DNA of 64,000 nt, from NCBI RefSeq assembly GCF_051842935.1, contig NZ_JBPXRR010000001.1, positions 1,116,001 through 1,180,000 of the forward strand, written 5' to 3'. Source of the DNA: Pseudalkalibacillus sp051842935. GTDB taxonomy: Bacteria; Bacillota; Bacilli; Bacillales; Fictibacillaceae. This document shows, one piece after another, positions 37,292 to 45,073 of this stretch. The number at the start of each line of letters is the position of its first letter. Positions within the stretch are counted from its first letter, which is position 1. The notes under the pieces were generated by a model. It was not told where the DNA came from, made no database searches, and worked only from the letters and a program-made list of their open reading frames with translations. Position numbers and translations under genes: made by a program.

Positions 37292-37513
37292 ATGAACATG
37301 GATTGGATGTTAGTCGTTGTGGGCTTAATCGCACTACTCGTCGGTGTAGCGATTGGCTTTTTTATCGCCCGCAAATACATGATGAGTTATCTTAAGAAAA
37401 ATCCACCTATTAACGAAAATATGTTACGCGTAATGATGATGCAAATGGGACAAAAACCATCCCAAAAGAAAATCAATCAGATGATGCAAGCAATGCAAAA
37501 ACAGATGAAATAG
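37292..37513 (+). CDS. yneF: YneF, UPF0154 membrane protein
   Basis: 73 residues: one N-terminal transmembrane helix (about 5-27, LVVVGLIALLVGVAIGFF), then ARKYMMSYLKKNPPINENMLR and a methionine/lysine-rich tail with QKPSQKKINQMM. Conserved single-pass protein of unknown function, found after sirA in Bacillus. RBS GAAGGGAG. Confidence 0.92.
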   Translation: MNMDWMLVVVGLIALLVGVAIGFFIARKYMMSYLKKNPPINENMLRVMMMQMGQKPSQKKINQMMQAMQKQMK

Positions 37514-37522
37514 ATGGTGGAC

Positions 37523-37551
37523 AAGCACTCACTTGGTTGAGTGCTTTTTTT
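37523..37551 (+). terminator. Terminator after yneF
   Basis: Stem AAGCACTCA / TGAGTGCTT with six-base loop and a T-run. Confidence 0.87.
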
Positions 37552-37634
37552 ACATTATAGTATAATGAGCTGTATGCCAATTAGACTCATTACACATCAT
37601 CTTGAACTTTAAGATGAATGAAGAAAAGGACTTG

Positions 37635-38705
37635 ATGGAAATGGATAACGTTCAAGTTGTTTCAGTTGAATCCGTTGAATGGAATGATTTTCATATCATA
37701 GATGTACGATCTCCATCAGAATTTAGAGAATTCCATATCAATGGGGCGATCAATGTACCGATATTCTCAAATGAGGAGAGGGCTAAAGTCGGTACGATGT
37801 ATAAACAAGTCGGGAAAGAGGAAGCGAAAATGCTCGGTCTTTCCATCGTGTCTCCGAAACTTGTTGAGATGGTTAGCCGTTTGAAGGACATTCATCATTC
37901 TATAGAAAAGCCCATTCTCGTCTATTGCGCTCGTGGAGGTATGCGTAGTAGTAGTTTTGCAACCGTCATGTCATTAATGGGGCTACCGTGTTACCAATTA
38001 CAAGGCGGAATACGCGCATATCGGCAAAAGATCGTTTCAGGCTTACGTTTTTATCACCAAAACCAAGTACCTTTTGTCGTCTTGGAGGGACTGACCGGTT
38101 CCAGGAAAACGGATATACTAGAAAGGCTCTCAATAGAAGGTTATCCTGTGTTGAACCTTGAGGAAATGGCAGGGCATAGAGGTTCTATCTTCGGGCAGGT
38201 CGGCACCGAAGCACAATCACAAAAAGCCTTTGACCGTAACCTCTACGATAGACTTTCAGATATTGGTGAGACAGATTACTATTTGATTGAATCGGAAAGC
38301 AAACGGATCGGTAAAGTGATTATTCCCGATTGGATTTTAAGTGGTAAAGCCTACGGGAAAAGAATCCATATCCATTATCCATTTGAAAAAAGGGTTCAGG
38401 CGATCTGTGCCACTTATAAACCTGAAGATCATCATGACCACTTAGGTGAGGCACTACAGAGATTAAAGAAAAGAATGAAGCCAGAATTGTTTCATGATCT
38501 TATGAATGATTTCCAAAAGCATCAGTATGAAAATGTTGTCCGCGTCTTACTTGAACATTATTATGATCCGAGATATCAATTTACTGCGGATCAGTACGTC
38601 ACATCGCCGACCCATGTCCATATGGAGGACTTGGGAGAAGGTTTAGCAAAAGTCAGGGAAATCCTTCAAGATTATGAACAATTCAAGAACGTACGTGATT
38701 TGTAA
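37635..38705 (+). CDS. mnmH: tRNA 2-selenouridine synthase (SelU/YbbB)
   Basis: 356 residues. The N-terminal rhodanese domain has the catalytic Cys98 in VYCARGGMRSSS. The C-terminal P-loop domain has GLTGSRKT (152-159). MnmH geranylates 2-thiouridine at the wobble position and replaces sulphur with selenium from selenophosphate, so it needs SelD. This ties the gene to the selenium island at 43.7-53.4 kb. The start is among ATG 37635, ATG 37641 and ATG 37614. AAAAGGA lies before 37635/37641. It is not part of the B. subtilis gene order here. Confidence 0.93.
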   Translation: MEMDNVQVVSVESVEWNDFHIIDVRSPSEFREFHINGAINVPIFSNEERAKVGTMYKQVGKEEAKMLGLSIVSPKLVEMVSRLKDIHHSIEKPILVYCARGGMRSSSFATVMSLMGLPCYQLQGGIRAYRQKIVSGLRFYHQNQVPFVVLEGLTGSRKTDILERLSIEGYPVLNLEEMAGHRGSIFGQVGTEAQSQKAFDRNLYDRLSDIGETDYYLIESESKRIGKVIIPDWILSGKAYGKRIHIHYPFEKRVQAICATYKPEDHHDHLGEALQRLKKRMKPELFHDLMNDFQKHQYENVVRVLLEHYYDPRYQFTADQYVTSPTHVHMEDLGEGLAKVREILQDYEQFKNVRDL

Positions 38706-38765
38706 TTCTAGCGGGTACGCAAAGACATCATAAGAGACGAATCATGTAGAATGTGAGGCATACAT

Positions 38766-39344
38766 ATGGGAGAAACGGTATTGACATTGTTTCGGGAAAA
38801 TGCCGAGGTGGCAATCGCCATAAGCTTACTCATCAATATCTTAATTGCGGTTTCTGGTTTCCTTCCTAGTTATTTTCTCACAGCAGCAAATATCTACTTT
38901 TTCGGATTTTTGGGCGGGACAACTCTTTCCATTGTTGGCGAATCGATTGGTGCTTATGTCGCCTTTCTTATCTATAGGAAAGGTTTTCGCAGATTTACTA
39001 GAGATAAACTGCAAAAATATAAAAGGGTTGAACCACTAATGAATTTAAGTGGATGGAGAGCATTCCAATTCATTTTGACGCTAAGGCTGATGCCATTCAT
39101 GCCATCCGGAATCGTCACCTTCTTTGCAGCGATCGGGGTCGTTTCTGTTTTGACCTTTGTTTTTGCAAGTACAATAGGGAAGATTCCAGCATTATTAATA
39201 GAAGCTTTAGCCGTCCAACAAGTAATGGAATGGAACTGGATCGGAAAATTGATCCTCTTGGTGATCAGTCTGCTTTTCTTGTGGAATTTGCTCCCGTTCA
39301 TCCGAAATAACGAACTTCAGAATGATAAAGGTGTGAAAAAATGA
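38766..39344 (+). CDS. TVP38/TMEM64 (VTT/DedA-like) membrane protein
   Basis: 192 residues with four to five hydrophobic helices and the VTT core: SGFLPSYFLTAANIYFFGF, GESIGAYVAFLIYR, LRLMPFMPSG. Family members are proposed lipid scramblases or transporters. No specific role is known. It follows mnmH by 60 bases and overlaps the start of the VanY-like gene by four bases, suggesting co-translation with the latter. Confidence 0.87.
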   Translation: MGETVLTLFRENAEVAIAISLLINILIAVSGFLPSYFLTAANIYFFGFLGGTTLSIVGESIGAYVAFLIYRKGFRRFTRDKLQKYKRVEPLMNLSGWRAFQFILTLRLMPFMPSGIVTFFAAIGVVSVLTFVFASTIGKIPALLIEALAVQQVMEWNWIGKLILLVISLLFLWNLLPFIRNNELQNDKGVKK

Positions 39345-40216
39345 AACAAAATAAGGCCATCATAGGACTGACAAGTTTAACTTTGATATTGGGAGGGTGT
39401 TCTTCTATACCGAATCCGTTTGAAAAGGAAGAACCCTCCGTCAGTGAACAACCAGATGAACAACAGAAAGATCCATCCAACAATGATCAGGATGAATCCA
39501 GGGATCATGAAGGATCGGATGATCAGTCGGATGGTCAAGATGACAAACAGACAGATGAGCCTGATCTACCTTCTTTAGAAGACACGGTGACGGTGACAGC
39601 AGATGGAAAGAAAGTCGTCACCAATGTTGATGATCCACTTGTTCTCGTCAATAAAGAACGTAGTTTACCAGCTGACTATGAACCGGAAGACCTCGTCATA
39701 CCGAATGTCCCTTTTCCATTTACGGAAAATTTACCGAAAAAACAATTGAAGAAAATAGCTGCCTCTGCGGCGGAAGAGATGTTCAGCCAGGCTGAAAAAG
39801 ATGGAATACCACTGTTTGCACAATCCGGTTACCGTTCGTATGATCGGCAAGAAGCGATCTTTACTTCTAATGCTGAAAGGGTAGGAGAAGAAGAAGCGAA
39901 CAAGTTCAGTGCGTATCCAGGTCAAAGTGAACATCAGAGCGGACTAGCACTCGATGTGACGTCACCGGCGGTTGAATTCAAACTCATCGAGGAATTCGGA
40001 GAGACTGAGGCTGGGCAATGGGTGAAGGAAAATGCCCATCGATATGGCTTTATTATCCGCTATCCAAAAGGTATGGAAGAAATCACAGGCTATCAATATG
40101 AACCATGGCATTTACGTTTTGTTGGGAAAGTCCATGCCGAGCGAATTCATGAACAAAATATGACACTTGAAGAATATCTGGGTGTCCAAGTTGAAGCCGT
40201 CAACTCTACCGAGTAA
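39341..40216 (+). CDS. VanY/DacB-like D-alanyl-D-alanine carboxypeptidase lipoprotein
   Basis: 291 residues. Lipobox LGGC (cysteine about residue 20) is followed by an acidic Asp/Gln/Ser-rich linker (about 28-80) and an M15B peptidase domain. The zinc motif SEHQSGLALD (His-x6-Asp) and EPWHLRF are present. Such enzymes trim the terminal D-alanine of peptidoglycan stem peptides outside the cell. No vanR/S or ligase genes are nearby, so this is wall maintenance rather than vancomycin resistance. Confidence 0.9.
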   Translation: MKQNKAIIGLTSLTLILGGCSSIPNPFEKEEPSVSEQPDEQQKDPSNNDQDESRDHEGSDDQSDGQDDKQTDEPDLPSLEDTVTVTADGKKVVTNVDDPLVLVNKERSLPADYEPEDLVIPNVPFPFTENLPKKQLKKIAASAAEEMFSQAEKDGIPLFAQSGYRSYDRQEAIFTSNAERVGEEEANKFSAYPGQSEHQSGLALDVTSPAVEFKLIEEFGETEAGQWVKENAHRYGFIIRYPKGMEEITGYQYEPWHLRFVGKVHAERIHEQNMTLEEYLGVQVEAVNSTE

Positions 40217-40267
40217 ACTGAAAGATATGAAAGAGAGTAGAGTCGGTATTAGGGGGAGTTGAAACCG

Positions 40268-40981
40268 TTGGCAGCAGATGTGAATTTGTTCTTGGCATTC
40301 GGTGCGGGATTTCTGTCCTTCATTTCGCCATGTTGTTTACCATTGTACCCGGCATTCTTATCGTACATTACAGGAATGTCCGTGCATGAATTGAAAGAGG
40401 AAAGAGGCATACTACGGAAAAGGGCTTTATTACATACCACCTTTTTCTTGATTGGATTTTCAACGATCTTCATCGTTTTAGGGATGAGTACCTCCTGGTT
40501 TGGCACCTTCTTCTTCCAATATAAAGATTTGATCCGTGAGATTGGTGCGATATTAGTCGTGATATTCGGACTTGTCCTGATCGGAGTATTCAAACCTGAA
40601 TTTCTTATGAAAGAAAGGAAATTCAAATTTCAGAGGAGACCGACAGGATATCTGGGTTCTTCTGCAATCGGAATGGGATTCGCTGCTGGATGGACGCCAT
40701 GCACAGGACCGATTTTAGGAGCGGTCATCTACATGGCAACAACCAATCCAGGACAAGCGATGTTCTATATGGTTGCGTACGTCATCGGATTTTCATTACC
40801 ATTCTTCATCATGTCTTTCTTTATCGGGCGAATGACCTGGATCAAGAAATACAGCAGAAGAGTCATGTTGGTAGGTGGTTATTTGATGATCTTCATGGGA
40901 GTATTCCTTTATTTTGATTGGATGTCGACACTGACATCCTTCTTATCCAATCGTTTCTTCAATGGCTTTTATGGATTCTGA
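40268..40981 (+). CDS. ccdA: Cytochrome c biogenesis protein CcdA
   Basis: 237-residue polytopic thiol-disulphide shuttle. Redox cysteines lie in SPCCLPLYPAF and GWTPCTGPILG. It passes reducing power across the membrane for haem attachment to cytochrome c and for sporulation thiol proteins. TTG at 40268 is preferred over TTG 40259 because GGGGGAG would be too close to the latter. ccdC lies two genes downstream. Confidence 0.93.
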   Translation: MAADVNLFLAFGAGFLSFISPCCLPLYPAFLSYITGMSVHELKEERGILRKRALLHTTFFLIGFSTIFIVLGMSTSWFGTFFFQYKDLIREIGAILVVIFGLVLIGVFKPEFLMKERKFKFQRRPTGYLGSSAIGMGFAAGWTPCTGPILGAVIYMATTNPGQAMFYMVAYVIGFSLPFFIMSFFIGRMTWIKKYSRRVMLVGGYLMIFMGVFLYFDWMSTLTSFLSNRFFNGFYGF

Positions 40982-40994
40982 TTATTCGATTATA

Positions 40995-41023
40995 GTGGAG
41001 GATGTTTCGTAGAACATCCTCTT
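40995..41023 (+). terminator. Terminator after ccdA
   Basis: Stem GAGGATGTT / AACATCCTC with loop TCGTAG, followed by TTTTAC. Confidence 0.78.
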
Positions 41024-41111
41024 TTACATCAATTTGACCTATAATCCCATTTTGTTATATCGTTAAATAGGGTAAAAGAAAAATACATAGTGATAGAAAG
41101 GGTTCGAGACG

Positions 41112-41561
41112 ATGCAATCTAATGATATTATTTTAAAAACGACCTCAGCTATCATCGTCTTCGTCATACTTGCGTTTTCCGTCAATTTATTCCTTGCAGG
41201 TCACAACGCACCCGGCGGAGGATTCATTGGTGGCTTGATGGCAGCTGGAGCATTCATACTTTTGTATATCTCATTTGGTTTGAAAACGATGAACAAAGTG
41301 CTGAAAGTCAATTTCCGATATTTTATTGCTGTAGGTTTGATGGTAGCATTCTTAACTGGAATTGGTTCTTTCGTCTTTAATCAACCATTCCTTAGTCATA
41401 CATTCGGTTATTTCAAACTGCCGTTGTTAGGGAAGACGGAGCTTGCCACTGCAATGTTTTTCGACCTTGGTGTGTATTTGACGGTAATCGGAGTTACGAT
41501 GACGATTATCTTGACAATCGCAGAAGATCGGGATCAAGGAAATGTGCAGGAAGGGAAGTAA
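41112..41561 (+). CDS. Solitary MrpB/MnhB-like membrane subunit
   Basis: 149 residues with four predicted transmembrane helices and the MnhB signature AGHNAPGGGFIGGL. In complete Mrp operons MrpB is one of six or seven subunits of a Na+/H+ antiporter. Here no mrpA, C, D, E, F or G gene is adjacent. It lies between ccdA and ccdC, overlapping neither, where B. subtilis has yneI. Whether it joins a complex encoded elsewhere or has a separate role cannot be told. Confidence 0.82.
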   Translation: MQSNDIILKTTSAIIVFVILAFSVNLFLAGHNAPGGGFIGGLMAAGAFILLYISFGLKTMNKVLKVNFRYFIAVGLMVAFLTGIGSFVFNQPFLSHTFGYFKLPLLGKTELATAMFFDLGVYLTVIGVTMTIILTIAEDRDQGNVQEGK

Positions 41562-41566
41562 ATGAA

Positions 41567-42028
41567 GTGTTGGTAGTAGCGAGTACAATCATTGCGATTG
41601 TGATGGCAAGTGTAGCACTTTTCATCAGAATGCGGGCTGCACGGAAGCCTGCATCCATCAAGAAAATCATCTTACCCCCGTTGTTCATGTCAACGGGATT
41701 CCTTATGTTTTTGTACCCTCCAGCAAGGGTCAATTTGGATGAAGCTCTGGAAGCTCTTCTTGTAGGAGCATTGTTCTCATTGCTGCTCATCCGCACATCC
41801 TCTTTCGAAAAGCGATCAGATGAAATTTATTTGAGACGGTCCAAGGCATTCGTTTTCATTCTGATTGGATTGTTGTTGTTCAGAATTGTACTGAAGCTCT
41901 ATCTAGGGCAACAGATATCCATTGAAGAAACAAGCGGACTATTCTTTATTTTAGCTTTCGGTATGATTGCTCCTTGGCGGATAGCGATGTATTTTAAATT
42001 CAAGAAGCTTCAAACAATTACAGAATGA
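41567..42028 (+). CDS. ccdC: CcdC (YneJ) membrane protein
   Basis: 153 residues with four hydrophobic segments and the DUF1453/CcdC pattern (IRMRAARKP, PPLFMSTGFLMFLYPP, GMIAPWRIAMYFKF). Located with ccdA in Bacillus. Its role in cytochrome c assembly is not essential there and remains unclear. GTG start five bases after the mrpB-like stop, so probably co-transcribed. Confidence 0.88.
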   Translation: MLVVASTIIAIVMASVALFIRMRAARKPASIKKIILPPLFMSTGFLMFLYPPARVNLDEALEALLVGALFSLLLIRTSSFEKRSDEIYLRRSKAFVFILIGLLLFRIVLKLYLGQQISIEETSGLFFILAFGMIAPWRIAMYFKFKKLQTITE

Positions 42029-42034
42029 AGAAAA

Positions 42035-42062
42035 GGTTGACCGTTACGGTCAACCTTTCGTT
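42035..42062. terminator. Bidirectional terminator between ccdC and yneK
   Basis: Stem AAGGTTGACCG / CGGTCAACCTT with a short TTA loop. T-rich on the plus side, A-rich on the other. Confidence 0.85.
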
Positions 42063-42491
42063 TTAGCCTAACAACTTCTGATAGGGTTGTAGGTCGATAT
42101 TTTTTTGATTCAACTTTTTGATCAAGAATTTGTGGTCACGTTTAGGTGTAGCAATGATGTAACCGCGGATGATCAGATCCTGATCAATCGTTTTTCGTTT
42201 TTCCTCAATTGCCAATTCGCCGATTTTACCTGCAATTTTATCTCGGGCGACATCTCTGAACAGTTCCGGAACGGGTTCGACAAGTTCCTCGAGCAGAGCG
42301 GACTGTTGAGGAGTCCACATGTGTCTTGTTTCTTTTATATAATGGTCTTGCCAATCCAGGATGGACATTCCATCTTCTTTTGGCATTCGTTTTAAGAACT
42401 TCCGGAACATGAAGTATCCGCCTATCGCAAACATGGATATCAAGAAAAGGGTCCATAAAACGATGAACCACCCGAACCAACCTTCTAACAT
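42063..42491 (-). CDS. yneK: YneK, DUF2621 membrane protein
   Basis: 142 residues: an N-terminal transmembrane segment (about 5-29) and a cytoplasmic part with KEDGMSILDWQDHYI, TRHMWTPQQ and DQDLIIRGYIIATPKRDHK. The function is unknown. It sits convergent to ccdC as in B. subtilis, and marks the last conserved gene before the selenium island. Confidence 0.88.
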   Translation of the reverse strand: MLEGWFGWFIVLWTLFLISMFAIGGYFMFRKFLKRMPKEDGMSILDWQDHYIKETRHMWTPQQSALLEELVEPVPELFRDVARDKIAGKIGELAIEEKRKTIDQDLIIRGYIIATPKRDHKFLIKKLNQKNIDLQPYQKLLG

Positions 42492-42735
42492 AAAGCCACC
42501 TCAGTCTAACGTTACGTTTCTTTCCCCATTATACTAGCTCTTAAAAAAGCAAATCAAGTCTGATTATCAAGACATAGGACTCCGTCGTCATAACATTAGA
42601 TTACCATAACAAAATTATGTAAACAAAGTAGAGTGATGTAATGAATACAAGTCCTCTCGTATGGTTATTGTCCCACTCAATTCAACATATATAGACATAT
42701 GATGTAGTACGTCTGAGTGGGGGAGGGATGAAAAG

Positions 42736-43083
42736 ATGAGTTTGTTCGAACATCACTGCAACGATTGGAAAAATTCAAAGAAAGATAAGTGCGACACGTG
42801 TGTATGCGATCAGCTTTCTAAATTGGATACGGGTACACCGGTTTTCGTAAGGACGAAAGCAGGTGGAATTAAATCATCGATCAAAGGAAGATTCTTATGC
42901 TTTGATAAAAAGACGTGTTGTGCGACTTTTACAGAAGAAGTCTTTCGGGAAGAAATTACGACGATCATTGATTGCCGTGATATCGTCTCATTATCGATTG
43001 CAAATGAAGAATTCCTAGATAGTATGAGAGCGATTATGAACCAGGCATACAATGCACTCAACAACTTCACACCACCGAGCTAA
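42736..43083 (+). CDS. Small cysteine-rich protein, possibly spore coat CotY/CotZ-like
   Basis: 115 residues with eight cysteines, including CDTCVCD near the N-terminus and a TCCATF pair in the middle. The pattern loosely recalls CotY/CotZ/ExsY coat proteins, which share a CVCD element and a CCAT motif, but it is shorter. RBS GGGAGGG. Upstream, CCCACTCA (42673-42680) and TGAGTGGG (42714-42721) could form a stem around the promoter region. Location after yneK, where B. subtilis has cotM, mildly supports a coat role. Identity is not certain. Confidence 0.5.
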   Translation: MSLFEHHCNDWKNSKKDKCDTCVCDQLSKLDTGTPVFVRTKAGGIKSSIKGRFLCFDKKTCCATFTEEVFREEITTIIDCRDIVSLSIANEEFLDSMRAIMNQAYNALNNFTPPS

Positions 43084-43090
43084 AATAAAT

Positions 43091-43115
43091 GAAAGTAGCT
43101 TTTCCAGCTACTTTC
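43091..43115 (+). terminator. Terminator after the cysteine-rich gene
   Basis: Stem GAAAGTAGCT / AGCTACTTTC with loop TTTCC. The T-run is weak. Confidence 0.65.
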
Positions 43116-43220
43116 TACATAAACGGTTCATTCTTTGTTGAAGGGCCACACATAAAAGCTATAGAATGAAGTGGTACCATATCATCTATCAGACAAGGGA
43201 CTTCATAAAGGAGCTTACAT

Positions 43221-43655
43221 ATGAATAGAATTTTTACATGTACAATGACAGTAAACGCAGATTTGGAAGAAGTGTGGGAATACTTTATCAACCTAGAGGA
43301 AAATGGTCCATCCTGGATGAATGGAATTTCGTCTTTGGATAAGGTTAGCTCAGGTGGAGTAGAGGAGGGGACAAGTTATGTATTCGAATCCCGTGGCAAG
43401 CCATTATCGACGACCATTACAAAGTATAGACCGATGGATACCGTGACTTTAACTTCTCAACAAGGAAAATTTCGGGCAGATTACATTTATTCATTCAGAA
43501 AAGAAAACAATGGAACGAAGATGACTTTAAATGCTAATTGTGAGGCGTCAGGTTTGATGAAGTTATTGTCACCATTGATCCAGGTGGCAATAAAGAAGTC
43601 GGACGGAGATCAATTGAAGAAGTTTAAAAATGCATTTGAAACTCGAACAAAATAA
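43221..43655 (+). CDS. SRPBCC/polyketide cyclase-like ligand-binding protein
   Basis: 144 residues with the START/SRPBCC layout: a first strand RIFTCTMTVNADLEEVWEYF, helix, central curved sheet (VTLTSQQGKFRADYIYSF) and a long C-terminal helix ending QLKKFKNAFE. Such proteins bind small hydrophobic molecules. The ligand here is unknown. RBS AAAGGAG. Its 3' end lies 14 bases from the convergent selC gene. Confidence 0.7.
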   Translation: MNRIFTCTMTVNADLEEVWEYFINLEENGPSWMNGISSLDKVSSGGVEEGTSYVFESRGKPLSTTITKYRPMDTVTLTSQQGKFRADYIYSFRKENNGTKMTLNANCEASGLMKLLSPLIQVAIKKSDGDQLKKFKNAFETRTK

Positions 43656-43668
43656 CTGAAATTAAAAA

Positions 43669-43765
43669 TGGCGGGACTGTGTGGGAATCGAACCCACCGG
43701 AGACGGCACGCGCCTCCCGAGAGGTTTTGAAGACCTAGGCGGACACCAGAACCGCAGCCAGCCCC
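43669..43765 (-). tRNA. selC: tRNA-Sec (anticodon TCA)
   Basis: 97-nt minus-strand tRNA with encoded CCA. Seven to eight acceptor pairs (GGGGCTG with CAGTCCC, G-U included), a long D stem, and anticodon stem-loop AGGT-CTTCAAA-ACCT with anticodon TCA reading UGA. It has a long variable arm pairing GGGAGGC with GCCGTCTCC, and T arm GTGGG-TTCGATT-CCCAC. The long acceptor and extra arm plus the UGA anticodon identify selenocysteine tRNA. SelA, SelB and SelD are all encoded within 10 kb. Confidence 0.95.
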
Positions 43766-43783
43766 ATGTTATTTCAGGATTTC

Positions 43784-43812
43784 ATTATATATCGGTTTCG
43801 ACAAAATATCAA
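43784..43812 (-). promoter_or_regulatory. selC promoter
   Basis: On the minus strand, TTGATA (43812-43807), 17 bases, TATAAT (43789-43784), placing the start of transcription about 10 bases before the mature tRNA 5' end at 43765. Confidence 0.75.
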
Positions 43813-44039
43813 ACATCACAGCTCATGTGACAAATTTTGTTGAAGACTATAGTCAACATACAACAATATTCTACAATTTAATAGGTGTTCTACTCACTAC
43901 AAAGCATTCTGTATGTAGGATCCGTACGTTTGGATCTAAATATAGAGTGCTTTTTAAATTTCTATTGAAGAATAGGCCCATTTATATTATGATGGAAAAG
44001 CGTGTCGAAATATGCCGTTGTAATATACGCGTAACAATG

Positions 44040-44261
44040 TTATCCCCAATCCAGAGAGTTATCCACGATTTTTCCCTTCATCTCAAAACGATAGGATTTT
44101 ATTACAAAATCCAACACCCAAAAGATGAAATTGAAATTATCCACAATGATCTGGAGTTTTCCACTGTTTTTCAATCTTCTCAAAAAATTAGCATTTTGAA
44201 TCTATTTTCAATGTTACAAACATGCTACAAAGTTATCCCCGGTTACCCACAGTTATCCACC
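44040..44261 (+). other. Cluster of seven DnaA-box-like sites
   Basis: All in the same orientation: TTATCCCCA (44040), TTATCCACG (44059), the perfect TTATCCACA (44137), TTTTCCACT (44157), TTATCCCCG (44233), TTACCCACA (44243) and TTATCCACC (44253). The last three are spaced exactly 10 bases apart, one helical turn. It lies in the 673-base gene-free stretch between selC and the recombinase gene. No initiator gene or obvious unwinding element is next to it, so a DnaA-titrating or regulatory cluster is likelier than an active origin. Confidence 0.8.
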
Positions 44262-44438
44262 GTTCTAACGCCAGAATCAAAAACACTCCTTTTTGAAACG
44301 AAACTAGGACTTAAGACCCAATAATACCATCGTCTCACAAACACGTCTCAACAAACTTAATGAGATATAATTATGAAACATCATGTTTTTGATATATCAT
44401 AGAGTAAAAGGTTGGTTTTAAGAAAGGAGCAAAGTAGA

Positions 44439-45002
44439 TTGGCGAAACTTGGTTATGCAAGGGTAGCAGCTGGTAGTGATGCACTTGAAGAACAGGTTGA
44501 CGCTTTGAAAGAATTTGGTTGCAAGAAAATCTTTACCGATGATAAGACAACTAAAAATACGTATAAAGATGGTTTGAATGCGATGTTGGAATATGCAAGA
44601 GAGGGCGACATCGTAGTCGTTTTGAAGTTGGACCGTTTAGCTCGAAGCATTCAAGAACTTCAGCAAATCATTGATGACTTGAAAGTCAGAGAGATTGATA
44701 TCGTTTCAATCACCCAAAACATCAATACGACCACGGATCATGGGAACGATATTTATAGTTGGATCGATATATTCGCAGATTTCGAGCGGGAGTTACATAG
44801 TGAAAGAATCAAGCTAGGTATTGAAAATGCCAGAGAGAAAGGTGTCAAACTAGGCAGGAATGAAGCGAGTCGATCCATGAAGGAAAAAGCGTTTGAGATG
44901 TATCAATCGGAAGAACATACGATGCGTGAGATTGTAGAGGAAACCGGATTGAGCCGAGCGACGATCTATCGGTATATTGAAAGGAAAAAAGGAACGGAGT
45001 AA
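44439..45002 (+). CDS. Serine-recombinase homologue lacking the catalytic serine
   Basis: 187 residues with full Tn3-resolvase-type architecture: GYARV at 5-9, LDRLARS arginines, FERELHSERIKLGIE at the dimer helix, and a C-terminal helix-turn-helix (MREIVEETGLSRATIYRYI). At the nucleophile position Ser10 the residue is Ala10 (YARVAAGSD), so normal strand cleavage is not expected. TTG start behind AAAGGAG. It sits between the DnaA-box cluster and selB, 71 bases upstream of selB, and may act as a DNA-binding regulator. The contrast is YneB, which keeps its serine. Confidence 0.85.
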   Translation: MAKLGYARVAAGSDALEEQVDALKEFGCKKIFTDDKTTKNTYKDGLNAMLEYAREGDIVVVLKLDRLARSIQELQQIIDDLKVREIDIVSITQNINTTTDHGNDIYSWIDIFADFERELHSERIKLGIENAREKGVKLGRNEASRSMKEKAFEMYQSEEHTMREIVEETGLSRATIYRYIERKKGTE

Positions 45003-45073
45003 GCCGATTTGTTGCTTCTTACCATAACAGTAGATAAAGTAGAAAATGATACAGAAAACAGTAGGTGAAACGC

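Noticed and set aside
43827..44324. Open frame of 165 codons across the DnaA-box region
   Set aside because: No ribosome binding site, no family-like motifs, and the sequence is better explained by the repeated TTATCCACA-like sites, which run through the frame irrespective of codons.
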